Source of the DNA: Bacteroidales bacterium UBA2939 | GTDB lineage: Bacteria; Bacteroidota; Bacteroidia; Bacteroidales; P3 | DNA: 24,358 nucleotides | Direction: 5' to 3' | Assembly (NCBI GenBank): GCA_002349055.1 | Contig: DECD01000007.1 | Location: 47,333 to 71,690 of the forward strand | Notes under the pieces: model-generated | Told to the model about the DNA's origin: nothing | The model's database searches: none | What the model saw: only the letters and a program-made list of their open reading frames with translations | Shown here: one piece after another, positions 14,055-21,738 of the stretch | How positions within the stretch are numbered: position 1 is the stretch's first letter | Layout: each line of letters begins with the position of its first letter | Position numbers and translations under genes: made by a program

Positions 14055-15167
14055 ATGAGACTTCTCAAGAAACGCACAGCCTCCGACCTCTCCGGCCATT
14101 CCCTCGACCGGATGGCGTGGCGTCGTTTCCGGCGCAACCCACTCTCCATCGCCAGCCTCGCAGTCATCGGGCTGTTCCTCCTGGTGGCGCTCCTCGGCTA
14201 CCTCATCACCCCCGACCACACGCCCTACTGCAACCAGCAGTACCTCGAGCTGGCCACCCTCAAGCCTTTCTCCAAGGCATCCTTCCTCTATCAGGTGGAA
14301 AGCGGGAAACGGAAAGTGGAAAGCGAACATCTCTCCTCTTTCCACTTTAATCTTTCCACTCTCATCCACGGAGAGCCTCTGAGCTATACCGCCACGCCTA
14401 TTATAAAATATAGTTACGCGCGCGACAGCATCGTCGCCACACCCTACAACGGCGACCCCATCGTCGTCTCGCGCCACGAGGCCGAGGTGAAGACACGCAC
14501 CTTTGTCCTGGGCACCGACGGCTACGGCCGCGATGTCCTCAGCATGCTCATGATAGGGTCGCGCGTGAGCCTCTCGGTGGGCTTCATCGCCATCCTCATC
14601 GCCCTGCTGCTGGGCATCACCCTCGGCGCCCTCGCCGCCTACCACGGCGGATGGGTCGACAACCTCATCCTCTGGCTCATCAACGTGGTGTGGTCCATTC
14701 CTACGGTGCTGCTGGTCATCGCCATCACCTTTGTCCTCGGCAAAGGCTTCTGGCAGATATTCATCGCCGTGGGTCTCACCATGTGGGTCGACATTGCGCG
14801 TGTGGTGCGCGGCGAGGTTCTCAGCATCAAGGAAAAAGAGTATGTCGAAGCCACACGGGCTTTGGGCTACAGCACCTTCCGCACCATCTTCCGCCACATC
14901 CTGCCCAACATCGTGGGCGCCGTGGTGGTCATCGCCGCCAGCAACTTCGCCAGCGCCATCCTCCTCGAGGCGGGCCTGAGTTTCCTGGGCATCGGCGTGC
15001 AGCCGCCCATGCCGTCGTGGGGCATGATGGTGAAGGAGAACTACGGCTACATACTTCTCGACAGCGCCTACCTGGCCCTGCTGCCCGGCTTGGCCATCAT
15101 GCTCATCGTCCTGGCCTTTATGCTCCTGGCCAACGGCCTCCGCGACGCTCTCGACATCAAAAGATAG
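14055..15167 (+). CDS. Oligopeptide/dipeptide ABC transporter permease (OppC/DppC type)
   Basis: A 370-residue inner-membrane permease of the OppC/DppC family. It begins with the conserved cytoplasmic MAWRRFRRNPLSIASLAVIGLF and first helix, then a long periplasmic loop (about residues 50-150), then FVLGTDGYGRDVLSMLMIGSRVSLSVGF, the classic OppC signature. The EAA loop is EYVEATRALGYSTFRTIFRHILPN, and the end AILLEAGLSFLGIGVQPPMPSWG is typical. Partner OppB, ATPase and binding-protein genes are not in the window; a stand-alone oppC-like gene is common in this phylum. Residues about 81-102 (VESGKRKVESEHLSSFHFNLS) are encoded by a hairpin-forming repeat in the periplasmic loop. Confidence 0.93.
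   Translation: MRLLKKRTASDLSGHSLDRMAWRRFRRNPLSIASLAVIGLFLLVALLGYLITPDHTPYCNQQYLELATLKPFSKASFLYQVESGKRKVESEHLSSFHFNLSTLIHGEPLSYTATPIIKYSYARDSIVATPYNGDPIVVSRHEAEVKTRTFVLGTDGYGRDVLSMLMIGSRVSLSVGFIAILIALLLGITLGALAAYHGGWVDNLILWLINVVWSIPTVLLVIAITFVLGKGFWQIFIAVGLTMWVDIARVVRGEVLSIKEKEYVEATRALGYSTFRTIFRHILPNIVGAVVVIAASNFASAILLEAGLSFLGIGVQPPMPSWGMMVKENYGYILLDSAYLALLPGLAIMLIVLAFMLLANGLRDALDIKR
14295..14359. repeat. Nested inverted repeat inside the permease gene (GGAAAGTGG type)
   Basis: The inner stem AAAGTGGAAAG (14313-14323) pairs perfectly with CTTTCCACTTT (14338-14348). The outer stem GTGGAAAG (14295-14302) pairs with CTTTCCAC (14352-14359). The arms are degenerate direct repeats of GGAAAGTG, the same design as families A to C, but here wholly inside a coding frame and without a stop. 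Confidence 0.78.
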
Positions 15168-15233
15168 CCCACCCGAAAACGCCATGTTAAGAACAATTAA
15201 CAGAAAAAACGTTCCCATATCAGAAAAAAGTCG

Positions 15234-15241
15234 TACTTTTG
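15234..15241 (+). promoter_or_regulatory. -7 element upstream of the lipoprotein pair
   Basis: TACTTTTG is a perfect TAnnTTTG match 57 nt before the lipoprotein ATG at 15298, in an AT-rich 130-bp spacer. No clear -33 TTTG is seen. The leader is AT-rich with no obvious structure. Confidence 0.5.
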
Positions 15242-15297
15242 CACTTTGAAAATAAAAATAGAAAATAAAATTTATTAACCTAAAAAATTAAAACACA

Positions 15298-15957
15298 ATG
15301 AAGAACATTTTCAAAATGATGGGCATTGCCCTTCTCGCTTGCAGCATGGTTATGGTTTCCTGCAAGAAAGATGACGACAAAACTGACGACCAGGGCGGTC
15401 AGGGCGGTCAAACCGGTCTGAGCGGTCTGACTATTAAATGGGATGGTGCCAACCAGACCCTTGGTTTCAAAGATGCTTATCAGAGTTCCAACAACGACCA
15501 GCTCTTTATCGTTGAGGCCGCTAAGGCTTTGTCTGGCGAAAACGTTGAATACCCCTATTTCGTCACCTGCTTCTGGAACAGCGCTGAATATGGCCTCCTC
15601 GTTGCTGGCGAATTCACTTTCACCTATCAGGGAGAGCAAGTTGCTGGCCAGAACCTCTTCCCCACTGAGGTGTACACCGATGGTGGTTACTCCGCCGGTT
15701 CGAACGTTTATGGTGAATACCAGTGGGCTTGGTGCAACAACGAGAACTACAGTTCCTTCGATGCCACCACTCTCAAAGCCAACATCAATGTTAACATGAC
15801 CTTCTACGAGCTCATGCAGTACGCTTCTGCCGTGCAGGCAATGGGTGAACCCACCAGCTGGGAGGAGTATCAGGCTCTCATCGCCGAAAGCGATCCCAAA
15901 GAGATGGTTCTTGTCCTGGACAACTATGCTTTTGAGGCTGCCTCCGCTACCAAATAA
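15298..15957 (+). CDS. Hypothetical lipoprotein
   Basis: Unrecognised 219-residue exported protein. The signal peptide MKNIFKMMGIALLACSMVMVSC ends in a lipobox (VMVSC, acylated Cys at 22), followed by KKDDDKTDD, an acidic stretch like the lipoprotein export signal that sends Bacteroidota lipoproteins to the cell surface. A glycine-rich linker (GGQGGQTG) leads to a domain rich in aromatic residues (YPYFVTCFWNSAEYG, YGEYQWAWCNNENYSSF) that looks beta-structured in its first part and helical near MTFYELMQYASAVQ. It has its own -7 element and is followed after 39 bp by another lipoprotein gene. No function is proposed. Codon use is more even (less GC-rich) than in the metabolic genes. Confidence 0.85.
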   Translation: MKNIFKMMGIALLACSMVMVSCKKDDDKTDDQGGQGGQTGLSGLTIKWDGANQTLGFKDAYQSSNNDQLFIVEAAKALSGENVEYPYFVTCFWNSAEYGLLVAGEFTFTYQGEQVAGQNLFPTEVYTDGGYSAGSNVYGEYQWAWCNNENYSSFDATTLKANINVNMTFYELMQYASAVQAMGEPTSWEEYQALIAESDPKEMVLVLDNYAFEAASATK

Positions 15958-15996
15958 TCATTATCAATTGCAGAACAATACAACAACAAAATCAAT

Positions 15997-16338
15997 ATGA
16001 AGAAAAGTTTCAAACTGGCTGCCATCGCCGCCATCGCTTCGCTGACCATCGTGGCCTGCAATAACAACAACACTGAGGCTACCGACACCATCGACAGCAC
16101 CGCTATCGAGCAGGTTGCCGAAGAGGAAATCATTGCCGAGCCCGCTGAGGTTCTCGACACCACTCCTGTGGTTGAGGAGAAGAAAGCACCTGCTACTACT
16201 ACCAAAACCGTCAAGAAGGAGCAGGCCAAACCCGTTGTGAAGGAAGAGGCCAAAGCCGAGGCCACCGTCGCCCCCGCCACCACCACTCCCTCCAACCTGG
16301 AGAAGAACACGGCTCCCGTGCAGCGCAAAAGACGCTAA
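15997..16338 (+). CDS. Small low-complexity lipoprotein sharing its leader module with 17344-17790
   Basis: A 113-residue protein with signal peptide and lipobox (LTIVAC, Cys at 21), followed by NNNNTEATDTIDSTAIEQ and then a low-complexity tail of E, A, K, T and P, ending in a basic VQRKRR. It is probably a disordered, membrane-anchored periplasmic or surface protein. The stretch after the lipidated cysteine is nearly identical, also in DNA (45 of 48 bases), to that of the lipoprotein at 17344-17790 on the other strand, although the rest is unrelated. It follows the lipoprotein at 15298 after 39 bp and is followed by a terminator. No family was recognised. Confidence 0.8.
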   Translation: MKKSFKLAAIAAIASLTIVACNNNNTEATDTIDSTAIEQVAEEEIIAEPAEVLDTTPVVEEKKAPATTTKTVKKEQAKPVVKEEAKAEATVAPATTTPSNLEKNTAPVQRKRR

Positions 16339-16365
16339 TTCCATTGGGTAATCAGCACACAACAA

Positions 16366-16396
16366 AACCCCCAAGCTCATCGAGTTTGGGGGTTTA
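16366..16396 (+). terminator. Intrinsic terminator after the lipoprotein pair
   Basis: AACCCCCAAGCTC (16366-16378) pairs with GAGTTTGGGGGTT (16382-16394), 12 of 13 pairs, with a 3-nt loop. The T-run is short (TTTATT), so efficiency may be modest. Confidence 0.7.
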
Positions 16397-16412
16397 TTAA
16401 ATAGAAAAACAA

Positions 16413-16889
16413 ATGAGGAAATTTGCCTTTATTTTAGTTGTGCTCATGGCCATTTCATGCTCATCTGACAAAAAGGAAATAGAAGCAGCGGCCAAGGGCT
16501 ATCTTCAAGCAATGGGAAACTATCAAATTGACGAAGCGATACCATTTGCCTCCTCCCATACCAAAGAGAACACCATACCATTCATTAAGCATATCATGGA
16601 GCACACCGATACAGCCTATGTCAACTCCAATCGTCCAGCCACCATCACCATCAAACGAACAAATCTTCTATCCGACAGCATAGCATGCGTATACTACCAC
16701 AAAAGCACCCCTATCAAAGAGGTTGACGACAGTGTAACGCTAATTCTGGAAAATGGGCAATGGCTTGTCGACATCCACTTAAAACCGCTCCCATTCCCTA
16801 TAGTCAAGGACACTACACACGTCCCCGTACGGAACTTTCCAAAGAATCTTCAAAAGAACACCACCCACAAACTTCCTCGCCAGAATTAA
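16413..16889 (+). CDS. Small hypothetical lipoprotein (DUF4878-like)
   Basis: A 158-residue protein with signal peptide MRKFAFILVVLMAISC and lipobox AISC (Cys 16), followed by SSDKKEIEAAAKGYLQAMGNYQIDEAIPFAS. A helix plus later strands (ATITIKRTNLLSDSIACVYYH, DSVTLILENGQWLVDIHL) suggest an NTF2-like fold such as DUF4878, but this rests on pattern, not on a match. Codon use is clearly more AT-rich than in neighbouring genes, which could indicate later acquisition. It starts 17 bp after a terminator with no clear -7 element, and converges on the DUF4296 gene with 4 bp between the stops. Confidence 0.75.
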   Translation: MRKFAFILVVLMAISCSSDKKEIEAAAKGYLQAMGNYQIDEAIPFASSHTKENTIPFIKHIMEHTDTAYVNSNRPATITIKRTNLLSDSIACVYYHKSTPIKEVDDSVTLILENGQWLVDIHLKPLPFPIVKDTTHVPVRNFPKNLQKNTTHKLPRQN

Positions 16890-16893
16890 ATTC

Positions 16894-17283
16894 TCAGAGG
16901 GAGAGCTGAAAGTCGGGGGTGGGATTGGATGACGACTGTGCGGCAATGGTGTCGTCGGCAATCACGCTCTCAATACGGGCGAGGACGCTGTCCTGGATAG
17001 GCTCGTAGAGGTCGGGATGCTCGGCATAATACTTAAAACTTTTCTCCACTTGCTCGCGCGAGAGGTGGTGCTTGGCAAGGATATCGTCGTAGGCCCGCAG
17101 CACCTCGGGACGCATGGAGTCGTAGCGATACTGGCTCTCGACGGCATAAAAGCCTTCAAGGAGGTAGGCTTCGGAGAGGAAGTCCACCATCTGCGGAGCA
17201 TCAAGGACTCCGGCGGGACGGCCGCCGCTGCGGCAGGAGGTGAGCAGCGCCACGGCTGCAAGCAAAAACAGAATTTTCTTCAT
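16894..17283 (-). CDS. DUF4296 domain-containing lipoprotein
   Basis: A 129-residue lipoprotein. The signal peptide MKKILFLLAAVALLTSC ends in the lipobox LLTSC (Cys 17). The mature part has the pattern of DUF4296, a Bacteroidota family of unknown function: VLDAPQMVDFLSEAYLLEGF, then YDSMRPEVLRAYDDILAKHH, then LSREQVEKSFKYYAEHPDLY and a final VLARIESV helix. ATG 17283 is chosen over 17313 because it begins a normal lipoprotein signal. A terminator lies between it and the upstream lipoprotein gene on the same strand, so expression may depend on readthrough. Confidence 0.85.
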   Translation of the reverse strand: MKKILFLLAAVALLTSCRSGGRPAGVLDAPQMVDFLSEAYLLEGFYAVESQYRYDSMRPEVLRAYDDILAKHHLSREQVEKSFKYYAEHPDLYEPIQDSVLARIESVIADDTIAAQSSSNPTPDFQLSL

Positions 17284-17290
17284 AGACAAA

Positions 17291-17329
17291 AACAAAAAAA
17301 GGCAGGTCCGCAACTGTGGACCTGCCTTT
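17291..17329 (-). terminator. Intrinsic terminator between two lipoprotein genes
   Basis: A perfect 12-bp stem AAAGGCAGGTCC/GGACCTGCCTTT (17298-17309/17318-17329) with an 8-nt loop, followed on the minus strand by TTTTGTTTTT. It serves the gene at 17344-17790. Confidence 0.88.
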
Positions 17330-17343
17330 GATTGGGTTCAAAC

Positions 17344-17790
17344 TTAGAATTTGATTTTCTTGGAGAGCTCATCGGCAGCCTTCTCGGCAGCTTTGTCGAC
17401 AGCCTTGTTGGCCTCTTCGGCGACTTTGGCTTTGGCCTTGTTCATGGCGCACTCGCCAACACCCTGCTCAACAGCCTTGACAAACTTGTCGTTGTTCTGG
17501 TAAGCCTGGTAGGAGGTGGCGATGATCTGCTTCATGCAGGCGGCGATTTTGGTCTTGTCGGCGCTGGCGCAGTTGCAGATTTCCTCGGCGGCCTGCTGGG
17601 CGGCGGCCATCATGGCGGCGTCGGCGTCGCACTCGGTGGCGGCCTCAACGGCCTCGGCGGGCTGCTCCTCGGTGGCCTCGACGGCGGTGCTGTCGATGGT
17701 GTCGGTAGCCTCGGTGTTGTTGTTACCACAGGAAACGGTCATGGCAGCGACGAAAAGAGCGCAGCCAACAAAAGATAAAACTTTCTTCAT
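17344..17790 (-). CDS. Small alanine-rich lipoprotein
   Basis: A 148-residue lipoprotein with signal peptide MKKVLSFVGCALFVAAMTVSC and lipobox TVSC (Cys 21). The mature start GNNNTEATDTIDSTAVE matches the lipoprotein at 15997-16338. The rest is helical and alanine-rich, with four cysteines (CDADAAMMAAAQQAAEEICNC, KIAACMKQIIATSYQAYQ and VGECAMNKAKAK) that may form two disulfides pinning helices together, then an amphipathic helix NKAVDKAAEKAADELSKK. It has its own -7 element and terminator, so it is a single-gene unit. No family was recognised. Confidence 0.85.
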   Translation of the reverse strand: MKKVLSFVGCALFVAAMTVSCGNNNTEATDTIDSTAVEATEEQPAEAVEAATECDADAAMMAAAQQAAEEICNCASADKTKIAACMKQIIATSYQAYQNNDKFVKAVEQGVGECAMNKAKAKVAEEANKAVDKAAEKAADELSKKIKF

Positions 17791-17841
17791 TTTGATTGAT
17801 TTTTAATTGGTTATACTTTAATTGTTATCGTTTTTCAAATG

Positions 17842-17849
17842 CAAAAATA
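17842..17849 (-). promoter_or_regulatory. -7 element of the alanine-rich lipoprotein gene
   Basis: TATTTTTG on the minus strand matches TAnnTTTG exactly, about 52 nt before the ATG at 17790. The rest of the 135-bp spacer up to the tRNA holds the tRNA terminator and no other recognisable feature. Confidence 0.5.
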
Positions 17850-17895
17850 CGACTTTTCGTGTATACATGTAGAATATCAACTCTTAAATAATGCT

Positions 17896-17919
17896 AAAAA
17901 GCCCTCAGGATGAGGGCTT
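17896..17919 (-). terminator. Intrinsic terminator after tRNA-Val
   Basis: AAGCCCTCA (17899-17907) and TGAGGGCTT (17911-17919) form a perfect 9-bp stem with a 3-nt loop, followed on the minus strand by a T-run. Confidence 0.8.
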
Positions 17920-17925
17920 AATGTG

Positions 17926-18000
17926 TGGGAGTAACAGGGTTCGAACCAGTGACCTCCTGCTTGTAAGGCAGGCGCTCTGAACCAGCTGAGCTATACTCCC
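17926..18000 (-). tRNA. tRNA-Val (anticodon TAC)
   Basis: On the minus strand a complete cloverleaf is visible. The acceptor GGGAGTA pairs with TACTCCC, the D-arm contains AGCTCAGCTGGTT, the anticodon arm CTGCCTTACAAGCAG presents TAC, and the T-arm CTGGTTCGAACCCTG has the standard GTTCGAA loop. The discriminator is A and CCA is not encoded. It is flanked by its own promoter and terminator and sits downstream of the MsbA-type gene. There is no sign of an integrated element at its 3' end. Confidence 0.95.
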
Positions 18001-18010
18001 AAAGCGGGTG

Positions 18011-18042
18011 CAAAAGTAACACTTTTTTGCGACATGACCAAA
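18011..18042 (-). promoter_or_regulatory. Promoter of tRNA-Val
   Basis: On the minus strand a perfect -7 TACTTTTG (18011-18018) and -33 TTTG (18039-18042) have a 20-nt spacer, with the predicted start a few bases before the tRNA 5' end at 18000. It is wedged against the stop of the MsbA-type gene at 18047. Confidence 0.7.
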
Positions 18043-18046
18043 AATA

Positions 18047-19870
18047 TTATGCAAAAGACTGCATGTCAACCAATTTCTTGTAGAGTCCGCCGAGCGAAAG
18101 CAACTCGTCGTGGGTGCCTTGCTCTACAATTCGGCCATGGTCGAGAACCACGATGAGGTCGGCATGGCGGATGGTGGAGAGGCGGTGGGCGATGACGATG
18201 GAGGTGCGACCCTGCATCAAGGCGTCGAGGCCCTGCTGCACAGCACGCTCCGACTCGGCATCGAGGGCCGACGTTGCCTCGTCGAGCAGCAGGATGGGAG
18301 TATCGCGCAGCACGGCGCGGGCAATACTCAGGCGCTGTCGCTGGCCACCGGAGAGGTTGAGGCCGCGGTCGCCGATGGGGGTGTCGTAGCCCTGCGGCAA
18401 AAGGTCGATAAACTCGTCGGCATGCGCCACACGGGCGGCCTCGCGGATGGCTTCCGCCGTATAGCCCTCGGCACCGAAGGCGATGTTGTTGGCCACAGTG
18501 TCGTTGAAAAGGATACAATTCTGCGACACCAAGCCGAACTGGGCACGCAGCGAGTTTATGTTGAGGTCGCGGATGGGATGGCCGTCGACGGAGATGAAGC
18601 CGTCGGTGCAGTCATAGAAACGCGGCAGGAGGTCGACGAGGGTGGTCTTGCCGGCTCCCGACGGCCCCACGATGGCAATGGTCTTGCCCTTGGGAACGGT
18701 AAGATTGATATGGGAGAGAACAAGGTCGGACTCGACAGCGCCCTTATAGCTGAAGCTCACGTCGTGGAACTCGATTCTGTCGTCGAAACCCTTCAACACC
18801 GTGGCGTTGGGCTTCTCCACAATAACCTCGTCGGCATCGAGAATCTCAAGGAACCGCTCGGCCGAGGCGCTGCTCTTCAGCAGCGTGTTGTAGGCACGCA
18901 CAATGGCCTGGATGGGCGGGATGATGCGGGCGAAGATGATGACGAAGAAGATGAAGACGGAAGGCTGGATGGACCCGTCGATGACCTGCCAGCCGCCGAC
19001 GATGAGGATGAACACCAACGCCAGGGTGCCCAGTATCTCGGAGAGGGGGCTCGACAGCTCGCGGCTGCGCGCCACCTTGACCATGGTGCGGCTGTAGCGA
19101 CTGTTGGCATTGGCGAAACGCTTCTCGCGGTCGTCCTCGCGCCCGAAGGACTTAACGGCCTTGAGCGACGCCAGCGACTCCTCGAGGATGGCCGACAGGC
19201 GTCCCAGCTCGTTCTGCCCGCGCTGCGAGGAGCTCTTCAGCCGCTTGCCTATGCGGGCAATCATCCACACGCCCAGGGGCAGCACCACCAGGAAGAGGAC
19301 AAACAGCCGCCACGAGACAAAGACCAGCATGCAAGCGAAGACGATGACATTGATAGGCTCCTTGACGAGCGACTGCAACACAGCCACGCACCATTCCATG
19401 TCGGCGATGTCGTTGCTCATGCGGCTCATGATGTCGCCACGGCGCTTGTTGTTGAAGAAAGCCACTGGGAGGATGGTCACCTTGTGGTAGATGTCGTTGC
19501 GCAGACGCTCGATGAGCTTGTTGCGGACGATACCGAGGAACACCTGCGCCATGAAGCGGAAGAAATTGCTCAACAGCGAGCAGCCCACATAGCCGCCGGC
19601 CACGATGAGCAGGCAGCCCCAGAGGCCGTGGGCGGCCTTGTACTGGTAGAGGTGCCAGAAAGCCCAGTCGACCAGCTGCTTCTGGTTGAGGGCCAGCTCG
19701 GGCTCCGTCTCGGGCACGCCGTTGAGGCCGAACATCAGTTCCACAAAGGGGATGATGAGCACATAGGCCCCCAAGCTGCAAAGGATGTGCAGCAGGTTGA
19801 ACAGCACGTTGAACGTGATGGGAACCGGGAAATATCGCAGGTAGGCCAGTATGCGTCGCATGGATTTCAT
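18047..19870 (-). CDS. MsbA-type ABC exporter (fused membrane and ATPase domains)
   Basis: A 607-residue half-transporter that works as a homodimer in the inner membrane. The membrane domain (about residues 15-330) has several hydrophobic helices and the coupling region NKRRGDIMSRMSNDIADMEW (141-160). The ATPase domain has Walker A GPSGAGKTT (402-410), Q-loop SQ (449-450), signature LSGGQ (506-510), Walker B ILLLDE (526-531) and the H-loop histidine at 562. Overall it is closest in form to MsbA-like lipid or lipopolysaccharide flippases common in this phylum; drug export is the alternative. Its ATG overlaps the stop of the PorE-like gene by 4 bp (ATGA), showing co-translation. Confidence 0.92.
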   Translation of the reverse strand: MKSMRRILAYLRYFPVPITFNVLFNLLHILCSLGAYVLIIPFVELMFGLNGVPETEPELALNQKQLVDWAFWHLYQYKAAHGLWGCLLIVAGGYVGCSLLSNFFRFMAQVFLGIVRNKLIERLRNDIYHKVTILPVAFFNNKRRGDIMSRMSNDIADMEWCVAVLQSLVKEPINVIVFACMLVFVSWRLFVLFLVVLPLGVWMIARIGKRLKSSSQRGQNELGRLSAILEESLASLKAVKSFGREDDREKRFANANSRYSRTMVKVARSRELSSPLSEILGTLALVFILIVGGWQVIDGSIQPSVFIFFVIIFARIIPPIQAIVRAYNTLLKSSASAERFLEILDADEVIVEKPNATVLKGFDDRIEFHDVSFSYKGAVESDLVLSHINLTVPKGKTIAIVGPSGAGKTTLVDLLPRFYDCTDGFISVDGHPIRDLNINSLRAQFGLVSQNCILFNDTVANNIAFGAEGYTAEAIREAARVAHADEFIDLLPQGYDTPIGDRGLNLSGGQRQRLSIARAVLRDTPILLLDEATSALDAESERAVQQGLDALMQGRTSIVIAHRLSTIRHADLIVVLDHGRIVEQGTHDELLSLGGLYKKLVDMQSFA

Positions 19871-21738
19871 AACAGTCTCATTTGTCGTTTATCATATTCG
19901 CTGCCGCCGCGGCACACCAGCCGTTCGGCACGCAGCTTCTTCTTTTTGAGCAGGTAGTCGCACACCGCCTTGGCCTCGGCCATGGTGGGGCATTCCACCG
20001 CCAGATGCACACGGGGATGGTCAATGAGCCACTGCGCCCAGGCGTCGAGCAGTCGCTCGTCGCGTTCCGAAAGGCGGCCACCCGAGAGAATCTTTACCTC
20101 AAGGGCCGACGTGGAGTCGCTCAAGGCAAAACGGCACTGCTTTGAGGCGAACTCCTTGCCCGTGACGCAGACAATGGCGGGCAGGCATCCCTCGGCGGCA
20201 AAGGTGACGGCCGTGGCGGTGCGCTCCGAGAGCATGAAAAGGGTGTCCTTCTCGCCGCCATTGAAAGTCACCGTGGCGCGGCAGCAGCGCATGGGCTCGG
20301 GACGCGCGGCAGGATAGAGGTCGAAGATGAGTATCTCGCGGCTGCGCGACGACTTCAGCTTGCCGGGGAAATAGGCGCGGGTGCCGTCGGCGGTGACGCC
20401 GAAACTCAGCTCGTCGTTCTCGGTGTTGATGGGCAGGCCGAGGTTGGTGGGACGTGCCTCGCCGCCTTCGGCAAGGTCGATGAAGTAGACGTCGTAGCCG
20501 CCAAAGCCCTGCCATCCGTCAGAGACGAAATAGAGCGTGTGGCCGTCGGCATGCAGGAAGGGGAACTTCTCGCTGCCCACGGTGTTGACGCGGGCGCCGA
20601 GGTTCTCGGGACGGCTCCAGTCGCCATTCTTCAGGCGGTGGCAACGCCAGATGTCGGTGCCTCCCACCCCACCCTTGCGGTTCGAGGCGAAGTAGAGCCA
20701 CTGGCCGTCGGCACTCACCGAGGGCTGCGACTCCCAAGTGCGCTCGCCATTAATATTGGAACCCATTCGCTCCACTTCCCACTTTCCACTTGCCGCTTTC
20801 TTCACAGTATTATTTTTCTTTTCCAAGGTGTTCAGATCCCCTTCGGGGTACCACTTTCCTCTATAGATATCGCAATTGGCATAGCCTCCGTCGTAGGTGA
20901 TGCGCGAGAAATAGAGCGTCCGGCCGTCGGCGGTAACGCTCACGCCGCCCTCGGCGTCGCCCTGATTGAAGGGGGCGGGCAATTCGGTGCCGGCGTTGAA
21001 GGCCGTGTCCTTCCACTGGCTGACAAAGAGTTTCCACACCGTCTTCTCGGCATCGGAGACATAGAACGAGGTGCGGTCCTTGCGGGCAGGCACCTCGCGG
21101 AGGTAATAGCATTTGCTGCCGTCATGGGTGATGAACGGCAGGTTCTCGTTGCGCTTGGCGCTGCTCACGCCCGCCAGCGGCGCAGGGTCGAAGGGTGCCA
21201 TGTAGAGCACCGCCTCGGCCAAGAAGCGCGACCAGTGGAGGTAAGCCGACGCCTCCTCGTAGACCGCCGTCTGCGCGGGGTCGTCGCAGTGGTTGGCCAT
21301 GCGGAAGTAGGTCTCCAGCTCCGCCGTGGCCTCCTCGTAGCGCTCGTCGGTGTAGAGAATCATGCCCATATAGTAGTGCGCCAAGGCGTTGGGGTAGTCG
21401 GGACACAGCTCCACGCACTTGCTGAAATATTTGCGGATGCCGGTAGTGTTGAAACCGTTCTTCACCGCCGCCATGCCAAGCCAGAACTGGGGGTCGGCAG
21501 CCTTGGGGTTGCGCTGCGCCACGGTGCGCAGGGCCTTCGACGCCTCACGGTAGTGTTTCTGCTCATATTCCGCCAGCGCCTGACGGTAAGCCGCCTCATC
21601 AGCACCCTTCACCTTCACACCACACTGACCCTGCAAGGTGAAAGGAGAAAGGAGAAAGAAGAAAAGAAGGAGTGAGAAGAAGTGAAAGGGAGTGAAAAGG
21701 AGTGAGAAGACAATAGCATCGTATTGAACATTCGTCAT
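19867..21738 (-). CDS. TPR / PD40-propeller protein with a degenerate OmpA-like end (PorE-like)
   Basis: A 623-residue secreted protein. After the signal peptide come TPR-like helices (AAYRQALAEYEQKHYREASKALRTVAQ and onward), then at least four PD40/WD40-like propeller strands (VSVTADGRTLYFSRI, PSVSADGQWLYFASNRKGGVGGTDIW, FPFLHADGHTLYFVSDGWQGFGGYDVY, FGVTADGTRAYF), then a short beta domain, and a tail resembling an OmpA domain (RLLDAWAQWLIDHPRVHLAVE). The order matches the type IX secretion protein PorE and related OmpA-family proteins. The OmpA tail lacks the usual Asp and Arg peptidoglycan-binding residues. The start codon (21738) and signal peptide (FSLLFTPFHFFSLLLFFFLL) are encoded inside a family A repeat. 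It overlaps the next gene by ATGA and probably follows sufD in one transcript. Confidence 0.85.
   Translation of the reverse strand: MTNVQYDAIVFSLLFTPFHFFSLLLFFFLLSPFTLQGQCGVKVKGADEAAYRQALAEYEQKHYREASKALRTVAQRNPKAADPQFWLGMAAVKNGFNTTGIRKYFSKCVELCPDYPNALAHYYMGMILYTDERYEEATAELETYFRMANHCDDPAQTAVYEEASAYLHWSRFLAEAVLYMAPFDPAPLAGVSSAKRNENLPFITHDGSKCYYLREVPARKDRTSFYVSDAEKTVWKLFVSQWKDTAFNAGTELPAPFNQGDAEGGVSVTADGRTLYFSRITYDGGYANCDIYRGKWYPEGDLNTLEKKNNTVKKAASGKWEVERMGSNINGERTWESQPSVSADGQWLYFASNRKGGVGGTDIWRCHRLKNGDWSRPENLGARVNTVGSEKFPFLHADGHTLYFVSDGWQGFGGYDVYFIDLAEGGEARPTNLGLPINTENDELSFGVTADGTRAYFPGKLKSSRSREILIFDLYPAARPEPMRCCRATVTFNGGEKDTLFMLSERTATAVTFAAEGCLPAIVCVTGKEFASKQCRFALSDSTSALEVKILSGGRLSERDERLLDAWAQWLIDHPRVHLAVECPTMAEAKAVCDYLLKKKKLRAERLVCRGGSEYDKRQMRLL

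Noticed and set aside
17926..18000. tRNA-Val as an integration site for a mobile element
   Set aside because: No integrase gene and no duplicated tRNA 3' end were seen on either side; flanks are a normal terminator and promoter.
20770..20800. GGAAAGTGG-like tract inside the PorE-like gene as another repeat insertion
   Set aside because: There is no complementary arm nearby, and the encoded residues (GKWEVERMGSNIN) fit the normal loop of PD40 proteins before the next propeller blade.
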